A stretch of DNA of 64,000 bases from Gammaproteobacteria bacterium (GTDB lineage Bacteria > Pseudomonadota > Gammaproteobacteria > Pseudomonadales > Cellvibrionaceae), in contig SEBU01000001.1 of the NCBI GenBank assembly GCA_004173475.1, forward strand, positions 496,001 to 560,000. Reading direction: 5' to 3'. Both the position numbers and the translations under genes were made by a program. Under the pieces are notes generated by a model, which did no database searches, had not been told where the DNA came from, and saw nothing but the letters and a program-made list of their open reading frames with translations. Of this stretch, positions 56,507 to 64,000 are shown in pieces. Position 1 is the first letter of the stretch. Each line of letters opens with the position of its first letter.

Positions 56507-56857
56507 ATGATGAAGTACTACACAGTTGTAATTTCCGGTTCTGACATTTTTTTCGAGAACTACAGCAGCATTGCTCCTGTTGTTGGCTTTATAGCTTGCC
56601 GCTTGATAAAAGCACAAACGGATGAATTGGCGATAGCAACTGCCAAACGCGACATCCTGGTTGACTGGAACCGAAGTTTTAACGCAGATCGTAAACTCGG
56701 TCTTCCGGCTCTACATCTCGAACATATAGCTCCCTTCAAAGGTTGGATAAAACCCAAAGTTCATCACGATTATTATTGGTTTACTGATGAAGCGCATAAA
56801 CAGCGACAAATTGCAGCCTTCATAGCTGCACCTAAAAAATGGTTTTGGCAAAAATAA
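56507..56857 (+). CDS. Small hypothetical protein
   Basis: A 116-residue open frame 16 bases after the DUF1704 gene, on the same strand. It has an N-terminal beta-like stretch (MKYYTVVISGSDIFF) and a Trp/His/Lys-rich second half (HLEHIAPFKGWIKPKVHHDYYWFTDEAHKQRQ). No family was recognised. There are two adjacent ATG codons (56507, 56510). The tight spacing and reasonable composition suggest that it is real. Confidence 0.55.
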   Translation: MMKYYTVVISGSDIFFENYSSIAPVVGFIACRLIKAQTDELAIATAKRDILVDWNRSFNADRKLGLPALHLEHIAPFKGWIKPKVHHDYYWFTDEAHKQRQIAAFIAAPKKWFWQK

Positions 56858-56887
56858 AAGAGTCATATTCATGAACTAGCTTACGGC

Positions 56888-57037
56888 GGCCAGACATCTG
56901 GCCCTGTAAACAGTATGCGCCAATCCTTTACCTATCAGCCGGGCAAGATTCGGCTGGGCGAGTCGTTCAATATTACATCCTCGGTATTTACAAAAGTCCG
57001 GCATTTTCGCCGTATGCTTCTATACTTCTGTAGAAGC
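56888..57037. promoter_or_regulatory. Palindrome-rich leader of the HlyD/LEPR-XLL cluster
   Basis: Four perfect short inverted repeats fall within 150 bases upstream of the first HlyD gene: GGCCAGA-ca-TCTGGCC (56888-56903), AGCCG..CGGCT (56937-56955), CGGC..GCCG (56999-57012) and GCTTCT..AGAAGC (57016-57037). An A-rich tract follows. They may be operators or a structured 5' UTR; I do not recognise a known riboswitch here. Confidence 0.45.
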
Positions 57038-57103
57038 GAAAAAAACTAAAAAAAACGCAAATCAATCCACCTACGGCAATTGGCGCTTTAGCCAAGTGAA
57101 TTC

Positions 57104-58951
57104 ATGCAAGCTAAAATCCCATTAAAAGGCTGGCTAAAACAGCAAAAGAATCTTATCCACAATTGCATTTCTGCGGTGCTGGTTCGTGTATCGGAAAACG
57201 GCAATCTAAAATTTAGTATTAGAATTCCAGAGATCTCGTCGCAGGAAAAATACAGTCCGGATCAATTCACCATCACCGCGATTAAAGAAGTTACAGGAAA
57301 AAAACGCCTGCATTTGCTTCCCGTAGACAACAATCAAATGCTTATGGCGCACCCGATAGTGCATCAAGGTCAATTTTGGGGTGTGGTCATTCTACATCTT
57401 GATAGCAGCGATAAAAAAGTTATCGCCGAGAGCTTAGTCGTGTTGCAACAGGGAATGGTGTGGCTGCAGTTTTTATTATCGCAACAACAACCGCAACACG
57501 AAGATTTCTCACAGGAGTTCGCTGAACCGAAATCGTCACCACAAGAATTAGCTCGCTCAGTTTTAGCTAACTCGGGTTTAGACACCGTTGATAAAAATGC
57601 GCAAACCGAATTGCTAATGCAGCTAATGACTAGCCTGCTAAAAGAAAAAAGTTTGCAGGAAACCGCCATTAGTTTGGTCAATTTTTTTGCAACGCAACTG
57701 CAAGCAACACGAGTAAGTTTTGGTGTACTGAAAAATAATACAATCGAACTTACCGCCGTTTCATTTTCCGCAAATTTTGATAAGCGTACGAGCGCAATGC
57801 AGGCAATCAGCGATGCCATGGATGAAGCCATTGATCAACGCACCGATATACACTTTGACGAAAACGCCCTAGCTAAAGATGAGCCTGTGAGGATTCTGCG
57901 TTGTCACGAAAACTTGTTACGCGAACAACAGACCGCAGCTATCGACAGCTTTTTATTGCGCAAGGATTCCAGAGTTATTGGCGCACTTACCATTGAGTAT
58001 AAAACGAATCCATCCGAGCAAAGTATTTTCTTACAACCTGCTTTAGCATTGGTTAGTGATTTAGTCGCCCTGAAACAAGCAGGGGAAAATAATATTCGCC
58101 AACAACTTAAGGCACGTTTGCAAAAAAAGCTACACCCTTTGTTAGGTGAAAAAAAACTGACTCAAAAAATAGCTGCCATTACAGCAATTGCAGTATTTTT
58201 TATTTTACTTTTCCCCGCCCGCTACTGGGTGACGAGCGACGCAAGCTTACAAAGTACTTTTAAGTATCTAGTGGTGTCGCCACAAGATGGTTATTTGGAA
58301 TCCATAAAAGCACGCCCGGGCACCATCGTTAAAAAAGGTGATTTACTTGCGCAGCTCAATGATGAAGAGTTGCGACTCGAACGTCGCAAACTTTTCAGTC
58401 AAATGCAGCAATCTCAACAGGAATATGATAACGCTTTGGCAAACGGCAATCGCGCCCAGGCTGCAATATCCAATGAAAAGGTTGAGCAAGCGTCGAGTCA
58501 ATTACAGTTAATCGAGCAACAACAATCTCGTATGCAATTAGTCGCATCCAGCGATGGAATAATTACGTCAGACGATATTTCACAATCTTTGGGAGCACCG
58601 GTAAAACAAGGGCAAACCTTATTTGAAATTTCCGCAAATCAGGGTTATCTAGTTCAGCTGTGGGTAAACGAGCGCGACATAACTGCTCTACAGCCTGACC
58701 AACTTTGCAAAATTAAATTGACAAGTATTCCAAACGAGGTTTTCGAAGCAAAAGTAAAATCTATTACCCCAATCAGTGAAATTCGCGAAGGCAGAAATTA
58801 TTTTCGGGTGGAGGCGACACTTAATCGCGAATCAGCTGAACTGCGCCCCGGCATGACCGGATCAGGCAAAGTATTGGCGGGCCGTGAACTTTTGGGCTGG
58901 ATTTGGTTTCACGATGTCTGGTATTGGCTCAGGTTAAAACTATGGCTGTAA
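57104..58951 (+). CDS. HlyD-family membrane adaptor with N-terminal GAF-like region
   Basis: A 615-residue protein. The N-terminal 340 residues are cytoplasmic and look like two GAF-type sensor domains (about 10-130 and 180-320). One membrane helix follows (about 353-371, KIAAITAIAVFFILLFPARYW). The periplasmic part is a HlyD/membrane-fusion adaptor: lipoyl half YLVVSPQDGYLESIKARPGTIVKKGDLLAQLND, a coiled-coil (about 425-475), second half LVASSDGIITSDDISQSLGAPVKQGQTLFEI, then a beta-barrel domain (VQLWVNERDITALQPDQLCKI). A cytoplasmic sensor fused to an adaptor is unusual. The stop overlaps the next gene by 10 bases. Confidence 0.85.
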   Translation: MQAKIPLKGWLKQQKNLIHNCISAVLVRVSENGNLKFSIRIPEISSQEKYSPDQFTITAIKEVTGKKRLHLLPVDNNQMLMAHPIVHQGQFWGVVILHLDSSDKKVIAESLVVLQQGMVWLQFLLSQQQPQHEDFSQEFAEPKSSPQELARSVLANSGLDTVDKNAQTELLMQLMTSLLKEKSLQETAISLVNFFATQLQATRVSFGVLKNNTIELTAVSFSANFDKRTSAMQAISDAMDEAIDQRTDIHFDENALAKDEPVRILRCHENLLREQQTAAIDSFLLRKDSRVIGALTIEYKTNPSEQSIFLQPALALVSDLVALKQAGENNIRQQLKARLQKKLHPLLGEKKLTQKIAAITAIAVFFILLFPARYWVTSDASLQSTFKYLVVSPQDGYLESIKARPGTIVKKGDLLAQLNDEELRLERRKLFSQMQQSQQEYDNALANGNRAQAAISNEKVEQASSQLQLIEQQQSRMQLVASSDGIITSDDISQSLGAPVKQGQTLFEISANQGYLVQLWVNERDITALQPDQLCKIKLTSIPNEVFEAKVKSITPISEIREGRNYFRVEATLNRESAELRPGMTGSGKVLAGRELLGWIWFHDVWYWLRLKLWL

Positions 58952-61104
58952 ACGACGATCTACTTTGGCAGCGCCTTGAGGTATTACGCCCTTCACTGCC
59001 ACGCCATATTGATTTCCAACGCCGCGATTACAGCGGTGAACTCTGGTATGTATTGCACGACAAAAGTAACGGTCGTTTTCATCGCCTGACGCCCTCTGCG
59101 TATCGCTTATTAAGTTTTATGAATGGGCAGAATACGCTGCCGCAAATTTTGCTAGCAGCGTCGGCACCGGAGCTCTATGAGAGTCTTGAAGAAATTCCTA
59201 CGCGCGATGAGCTCGTCCATCTTCTGCAATATTTACATGTAGCCGATTTATTGTTGTGCGACATGCCGCCCAGCACACAGGAATTATTTGCGCGGCAGCA
59301 GCAGAAAAAAAAACAGCGTTGGCTGCAAATATTGATGAACCCGCTGGTGTGGAAATTTTCACTCGGCAACCCAAATCGATTTTTGGAACGTTTAAATCCG
59401 GTAGCGAAAATAATCACATCGCCTGCTATGGGGATGGTCTGGCTCCTATTTATAGCCATAGCCCTAGTGCAGGCTGCAATGCATTGGACCGAATTAACGC
59501 ACGGCCAATTGGATAAAATTTTATCGCCCCAAAACCTATTTCTGCTTTGGTTAACCTATCCACTATTAAAAGTAGTGCATGAACTTGGTCATGGCTTATT
59601 TACAAAGGCGTGGGGCGGTGATGTGCATGAATTTGGCGTAATTTTTATGTTGGGGACACCACTACCCTATGTAGATGCCAGCGCTGCAACGGCCTTTAAA
59701 ACAAAACGACAACGTATGATGGTAAGCGCAGCGGGCATGGCGGTGGAATTATTTTTGGCTGCCCTCGCATTGTTGATCTGGATAAATCTTGAGGCGGGAT
59801 TATCAAAAGATATTTTATATAACGTTATTTTAATCGGTAGCGTCTCCACATTATTTTTTAATGGCAATCCGCTTATGCGTTACGACGGTTACCATTTGCT
59901 AACCGATGCAATCGACCAACCCAACTTAGCAAGCCGTGCCAATCAGCAAGTTAGTTATTTAATTCGTCGCTATGCTTATGGCCTGCAAGGTTTATATTCA
60001 CCCGCAGCAAACCCGCAACAGGCGTTCAGTTTAGCTTTTTATAGTATTGCAGCTTTCTTCTATCGTCTATTTATTCTCGCCTCTATTATTTTATTAGCAG
60101 CTCATTATTTTCCAAAACTTGGATTAGTACTCGCGTTGTGGTTACTCGGGTTCCAGATTTTCTTACCAACTATTAAATATGGTTTGTTTTTAGCAAAAAG
60201 TCCTGCTTTAAAAGCCCATCGTAGACGTTCGATAGTGGTGGCTTGCAGTAGCGTGGCAACAGTTGTTTTATTTCTCACTCTCATACCCATGCCCAACTCT
60301 ACATCTACCCAAGGCGTGATTTGGCTGCCTGATAACGCACGTATTAAGGCCGAAGCTTCAGGAGAGATCACCGAACTTTTCGTTAAAGACGGCGAACAGG
60401 TAACGCAAGGCCAGGTAATTTTGCAACTTGAAAATCCGGCATTGATTGCGAGCCTCGCCGTTAAACAGGCAAGCCTGCGCGAATATGAAGCGCGCTTGCA
60501 AGAAGCCTGGAGCGAAGATCGCAGCAAAGCACAATTACTTGAGCAAGACACTGAAGCAATTCGCGCGGAAGTCAACGTGTTGCAAGAGCGTGTTGATCAC
60601 TTAACATTGCGCAGCCCAAACGCGGGACGCCTACGTATTACAAAACAATATCAACTCAAAGGTAGTTATTTAGCGCAGGGGGAAAGCGTAGCGCTAATCG
60701 AGACGCATGAACCTTTGCGAGTTCGCGCGGCTTTAACACAAGAAGAAATCGGTTTGGTAAAACAGGCGACTAATAAGGTGGAGCTGCGTTTAGCAAGCAA
60801 TGTGGTCCAACCTATCGATGCCATAATAAGCCAGGAAGTACCGGCAGGCACCTTCGAGCTTCCGAGCCCCGTGCTGGGTGTTAAAGGTGGGGGTCGCCTC
60901 ACGCTGGATGCCTCAAAACCGGAGGGGACTAAAACGACGCAAATGATTTTTTTGGTAGATCTCACCGCAAAAGATCTTATACAAAAAAATCAATTTGGTG
61001 AGCGCGCTTATGTTCGTTTTTATCATCCGGCACGACCTCTGGCGGCCCAATGGTATCGTACACTTCAACAAATTTTTATCCGCAATTTTCAACACGCCTT
61101 TTAA
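58942..61104 (+). CDS. Membrane protein: PqqD-like, M50 metalloprotease-like and HlyD-like domains
   Basis: About 720 residues. The N-terminus (about 1-105) resembles PqqD-like peptide-binding domains (RDYSGELWYVLHDKSNGRFHRLTPSAYRLLSFMNG). Multiple membrane helices (about 160-430) contain an intact M50 site: H213-E-L-G-H217 in KVVHELGHGLFTKAWGGDVHEF, and D315 in GNPLMRYDGYHLLTDA. After a last helix (about 430-450) comes a HlyD-type arm (WLPDNARIKAEASGEITELFVKDGEQVTQGQVILQLENP) with coiled coil. The ATG at 58942 is chosen over 58903, giving a 10-base overlap with the upstream gene. Whether it cuts proteins or only serves as a transporter base is unknown. Confidence 0.85.
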   Translation: MAVNDDLLWQRLEVLRPSLPRHIDFQRRDYSGELWYVLHDKSNGRFHRLTPSAYRLLSFMNGQNTLPQILLAASAPELYESLEEIPTRDELVHLLQYLHVADLLLCDMPPSTQELFARQQQKKKQRWLQILMNPLVWKFSLGNPNRFLERLNPVAKIITSPAMGMVWLLFIAIALVQAAMHWTELTHGQLDKILSPQNLFLLWLTYPLLKVVHELGHGLFTKAWGGDVHEFGVIFMLGTPLPYVDASAATAFKTKRQRMMVSAAGMAVELFLAALALLIWINLEAGLSKDILYNVILIGSVSTLFFNGNPLMRYDGYHLLTDAIDQPNLASRANQQVSYLIRRYAYGLQGLYSPAANPQQAFSLAFYSIAAFFYRLFILASIILLAAHYFPKLGLVLALWLLGFQIFLPTIKYGLFLAKSPALKAHRRRSIVVACSSVATVVLFLTLIPMPNSTSTQGVIWLPDNARIKAEASGEITELFVKDGEQVTQGQVILQLENPALIASLAVKQASLREYEARLQEAWSEDRSKAQLLEQDTEAIRAEVNVLQERVDHLTLRSPNAGRLRITKQYQLKGSYLAQGESVALIETHEPLRVRAALTQEEIGLVKQATNKVELRLASNVVQPIDAIISQEVPAGTFELPSPVLGVKGGGRLTLDASKPEGTKTTQMIFLVDLTAKDLIQKNQFGERAYVRFYHPARPLAAQWYRTLQQIFIRNFQHAF

Positions 61105-61209
61105 CGCCGTAAAAATAATTAATTTTTGTATAGAACCGTGGATTTAACCTGCGAGTTTACAAATGTCTTCTATAGTTAGGGTTCAGAATTCACCATTATT
61201 TATACGTAT

Positions 61210-62055
61210 ATGACCAAACTTTTTTTTCGATTTCTTATCTTTTTTAGTGCCAGTAGTGCTATGGCGCAAAATAATAATAACCAGTTGAATTGTCGCATCG
61301 AACCTTCAACCATGATTGCATTGAGTAGCCCCGTGGTCGGCGTTATCAGCGAGGTACTGGTTGATAAAAATAGTAAAGTGGAAAAAGGCACCGTGGTTGC
61401 TCGTCTTGAATCCAGTGTTGAAACTGCTACAGCCGAATTGCGCCGCGTGCAGGCTGATCTTCATAGCGACGTGGATGCGCAACGTCTTCAACTTGATTTT
61501 AGCCAACGCAATTTGGAGCGCGTGAACAACCTTTACGAAAAAAAAGCCGCGTCATTCACGGAGTTAGATAAGGCAAAAACTGAGCGCGCTATAGCCGCGC
61601 AACAACTACAGCAAGCACAGGATCGGAAGCGTCAAGCTGATTTGGAATACAAACGCGCCCAAGCTGATTTGCAAAAACGAACCATCGTAAGCCCGGTGAG
61701 TGGGATTGTCGTAGAACGCTTCAAGCAACCAGGCGAGCATATTGATTTTGAGCCTGTGTTAAAAATTGCACATCTCGATCCATTAAAAGTCGAAGTGTTC
61801 GCGCCTTCCAGTTTGTACGGTGCAATAAAAGAAGGTATGAAAGCGACGGTAACACCGGAACTCGGTGCGAGCGGTAAAACCTATTCGGCAGATGTGATAT
61901 TAGTAGACCAGGTAATTGATGGTCCAAGCAATACTTTTGCGATTCGCCTTTCAATTCCAAACCCGGACAATAAAATTCCAAGTGGTTTGAAATGCAAAGT
62001 AAGTTTTCAAGGTGTCACCTTGAATTTGCTGGACGCCAAGCGTCCGGCGAATTAG
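61210..62055 (+). CDS. Periplasmic HlyD-family adaptor protein
   Basis: A 281-residue exported protein: signal peptide (about 1-20, SSAMAQ), biotinyl-lipoyl half (ALSSPVVGVISEVLVDKNSKVEKGTVVARLE). A long coiled-coil hairpin follows (about 72-160), then the second half TIVSPVSGIVVERFKQPGEHIDFEPVLKIAHLDPLKVEVFAP and a C-terminal beta-barrel domain. This is the standard membrane-fusion adaptor that bridges to an outer-membrane channel. No ABC or RND pump gene is next to it. It lies between the M50-like gene and the giant LEPR-XLL gene, all on the same strand. Confidence 0.9.
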   Translation: MTKLFFRFLIFFSASSAMAQNNNNQLNCRIEPSTMIALSSPVVGVISEVLVDKNSKVEKGTVVARLESSVETATAELRRVQADLHSDVDAQRLQLDFSQRNLERVNNLYEKKAASFTELDKAKTERAIAAQQLQQAQDRKRQADLEYKRAQADLQKRTIVSPVSGIVVERFKQPGEHIDFEPVLKIAHLDPLKVEVFAPSSLYGAIKEGMKATVTPELGASGKTYSADVILVDQVIDGPSNTFAIRLSIPNPDNKIPSGLKCKVSFQGVTLNLLDAKRPAN

Positions 62056-62180
62056 GTTTAAAATTTTTCGCGCGTTTGCTGTTAGATGGCGTTAGGTAAA
62101 AGGAAGCATGGATTATAAAAATAACAGTGTTTCTTAATCTTTATACGAAGTTTGTATATGAAAAAAGTATTTGAGTAGCC

Positions 62181-64000
62181 ATGTCAAAATCAACGCGTCC
62201 TCGTCGTCCACTGATCGAAGCTATAGAACCTCGGCTGCTATTTTCGGCCACTGCCGATATTGCTGTTTTTGACGATGCAACTCACTCGGTTGATTCACTC
62301 TCACACGCTGCAGACAACCTGGATTTAATGCAGGTTTATCCCGACTTAATCGCGCAGCAACACGCCGTTGCCTCTGAAACCAACACCACAGATAATACGA
62401 ATAATCCAACGGATAACGCTGATACGCCTATCGCATTGCCGAGCAATACTGCGCCGGAAGCCGCCACTCATTCATTGGTATTTGTGGACACGCATGTTGC
62501 AGATTATCAACGTCTGGTCGACGATATTTTGAATAATCCTGACAACAAAAATATAGAAATTATTTTCCTCGATCAAAATCAGGATGGCATTACTCAGATT
62601 ACCCAGAGCCTTAGTCTCTACACAAATATCACGTCGATTCATTTGATTTCACACGGCGTTCCAGGTGAATTGCAACTGGGTAGTACCGTGCTTAATGGAA
62701 ATACTATTGCGCAGTTTATAAATGAATTGGCCAGCTGGCAGACAAACCTGACGAGCGAGGCCGATATTCTAATTTACGGCTGCGACCTAGCGGCAAACGA
62801 TGCGGGTGTTCAACTGCTGCAACAGTTAAATCAATTTACTGGTGCAGACGTTGCCGCAAGTACCAACCTTACCGGTACTATCGCGCATGCCGATTGGATA
62901 CTGGAAAAAAATATCGGGTCCGTTGAAACCGCAAGCTTGCTTAACGCACAACAAGATCTTACCTGGAGCGGTGCACTGGCGGATGTGACTTATATTAATA
63001 CCGGCTCCGGCGGCAATAATTACGCGCTGATTCCCGGGGATTTTGCAGGTCAAAGTTTTCAGTACACCAGTGGAGTAAATATTGATCGCATCAGTGTAGA
63101 AATTAATAAAACCGCAGGTGCGGCTACACAAAATTTATATCTGGAAATACGCGACAATTACAACGGTACTTTGATTGGAAGTGCGACGGTTTCATCCAGC
63201 ACACTTAGCAATGGTTTGCAGTGGGTTAATTTTAATTTTCCCGAGGTATCCCTCACCGCCTACCAGGTTTATTGGGTACGGTTGAGCACAAGCGGTAGCG
63301 ATCATTTAATTGCTGCGACTTATCACAATACGAGTGTATTCAGTAACGGTACTTTTTTTAACAACGCGGGTGGCGCAGAGCGAGATTTATCATTCGCAGT
63401 CACTAACGTGGGCGCCTCAAATTCAGCACCTACGGTTGCTATAACGCCTACAACTTACTCGGCCACTGAACAAGTTGCATTAAATTTACATGGCACCGGT
63501 ATTAGCGTTGCGGATGCCGACGGCGATAACCTGACGATCACGCTTGCTGCAACAGGTAGCAACAGCCAAATCACCGCCAATGCAGGTACAACTGGCGTGG
63601 GTATCACTTCTGGTAATGGCACTAACAGCCTGGTGGTAAACGGCACAGCTGCCCAATTGAATAATTTTTTTAACGGCACCAGCGGCGCGACACTGACCTA
63701 TCGCGTCGCCGCTGATACACCGCCGGGGAGTTCGACATTAACCATTACGGCGAGCGATGGCGTTTTAACAGCTAACGATACTGCCACTATCAACATTACC
63801 GCCGTTAATGACGCACCTGTTAATACCGTACCTACAACCCAAAATACGAACGAAGATACTGCGCTCATTTCCAGCGCAGGCAATGGCAACCGAATCAGTA
63901 TTGCCGATGTAGACGCAACGACTAACACAGTACGCACGAGTATTTCCGTAAGTCACGGCGTTCTATCGCTGGCAGGCGTCACGGGTTTAACGTTTAGCGC
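62181..64000 (+). CDS. Giant LEPR-XLL / DUF4347 surface protein (3' end outside the window)
   Basis: At least 606 residues and still open at the window end. The N-terminus reads MSKSTRPRRPLIEAIEPRLLFSA, the LEPR-XLL motif thought to mark export or anchoring of very large surface proteins. A DUF4347 domain follows (about 95-265) with H158 in LISHGVPG and C201 in YGCDLAAND, resembling the His-Cys dyad of caspase/CHAT-like peptidases. A beta-sandwich region (about 270-410) and cadherin/VCBS-like repeats follow (DADGDNLTITLAATG; AVNDAPVNTVPTTQNTNEDTAL), typical of adhesins. The three upstream HlyD-type genes probably serve its export. GC and codon use are more repetitive than for neighbours. Confidence 0.88.
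   Translation, partial: MSKSTRPRRPLIEAIEPRLLFSATADIAVFDDATHSVDSLSHAADNLDLMQVYPDLIAQQHAVASETNTTDNTNNPTDNADTPIALPSNTAPEAATHSLVFVDTHVADYQRLVDDILNNPDNKNIEIIFLDQNQDGITQITQSLSLYTNITSIHLISHGVPGELQLGSTVLNGNTIAQFINELASWQTNLTSEADILIYGCDLAANDAGVQLLQQLNQFTGADVAASTNLTGTIAHADWILEKNIGSVETASLLNAQQDLTWSGALADVTYINTGSGGNNYALIPGDFAGQSFQYTSGVNIDRISVEINKTAGAATQNLYLEIRDNYNGTLIGSATVSSSTLSNGLQWVNFNFPEVSLTAYQVYWVRLSTSGSDHLIAATYHNTSVFSNGTFFNNAGGAERDLSFAVTNVGASNSAPTVAITPTTYSATEQVALNLHGTGISVADADGDNLTITLAATGSNSQITANAGTTGVGITSGNGTNSLVVNGTAAQLNNFFNGTSGATLTYRVAADTPPGSSTLTITASDGVLTANDTATINITAVNDAPVNTVPTTQNTNEDTALISSAGNGNRISIADVDATTNTVRTSISVSHGVLSLAGVTGLTFS

Noticed and set aside
57104-62055. A complete type I secretion system
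   Set aside because: Only adaptor-type proteins are visible; no ABC ATPase or TolC-like protein is encoded in the window.

Overview
The window reads as chromosomal DNA of a Cellvibrionaceae-like gammaproteobacterium. This is inferred from Pseudomonas-type gene order (purL/mltF divergent pair; aspS-yebC-ruvCAB-tolQRAB-pal-cpoB block; a PA4642-like gene), moderately AT-rich base composition, and a secreted GH9 glycanase of the kind found in polysaccharide-degrading Cellvibrio relatives. No rRNA, tRNA, CRISPR array, prophage or insertion sequence was recognised.

Layout. 1-9.2 kb: the tail of a TonB-like protein, purL, mltF and a GH9 glycoside hydrolase. 9.2-17.6 kb: tadA, a DUF1653 gene, a class III CoA-transferase, a quinone oxidoreductase, a lipoprotein, pdxH and catalase on the minus strand, then mobA, a VanZ-like gene and a DUF1287 gene on the plus strand. 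17.7-25.8 kb: aceF and aceE (pyruvate dehydrogenase), an M16 peptidase and a TusA-like gene. 26-31.4 kb: bepA-like protease/chaperone, gatC-gatA-gatB and a PA4642-like gene. 31.5-36.4 kb: DUF2798 gene with a divergent LysR regulator, a TrmH/SpoU methyltransferase, a GGDEF-EAL protein and, directly upstream of it, a FIST-domain gene wrecked by frameshifts and stops. 36.4-48.6 kb: slyD-like, cpoB, pal, tolBARQ, ruvBAC, a DUF4114 gene, yebC, aspS. 48.6-56.9 kb: FmdB-like, mtgA, DUF4124, DUF349, GntP permease, Rieske protein, a DUF1704 (QEGLA-motif) protein and a small orphan. 57.1-64 kb: a plus-strand cluster of three HlyD-type adaptor proteins followed by a very large LEPR-XLL/DUF4347 surface protein that runs off the window.

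Two themes stand out. First, cyclic-di-GMP signalling: the DUF4114 gene, which interrupts the otherwise conserved yebC-ruvC block, is preceded by a convincing c-di-GMP-I (GEMM) riboswitch. About 10 kb away a complete GGDEF-EAL enzyme has a start codon overlapping the stop of a decayed FIST sensor gene. Second, the 57-64 kb cluster looks like a dedicated export or anchoring system for a giant adhesin-like protein. It has a GAF-HlyD membrane protein, a PqqD-like/M50-metalloprotease-like/HlyD membrane protein and a periplasmic HlyD adaptor, with no ABC ATPase or outer-membrane channel in view. This is the best candidate in the window for an undescribed system.

The other genes are mostly housekeeping: purine synthesis, Asn/Gln-tRNA amidation, Holliday junction resolution, Tol-Pal envelope constriction, peptidoglycan metabolism and pyruvate oxidation. 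Several starts were moved inward to ATG codons with better ribosome binding sites; these choices are stated in the entries.
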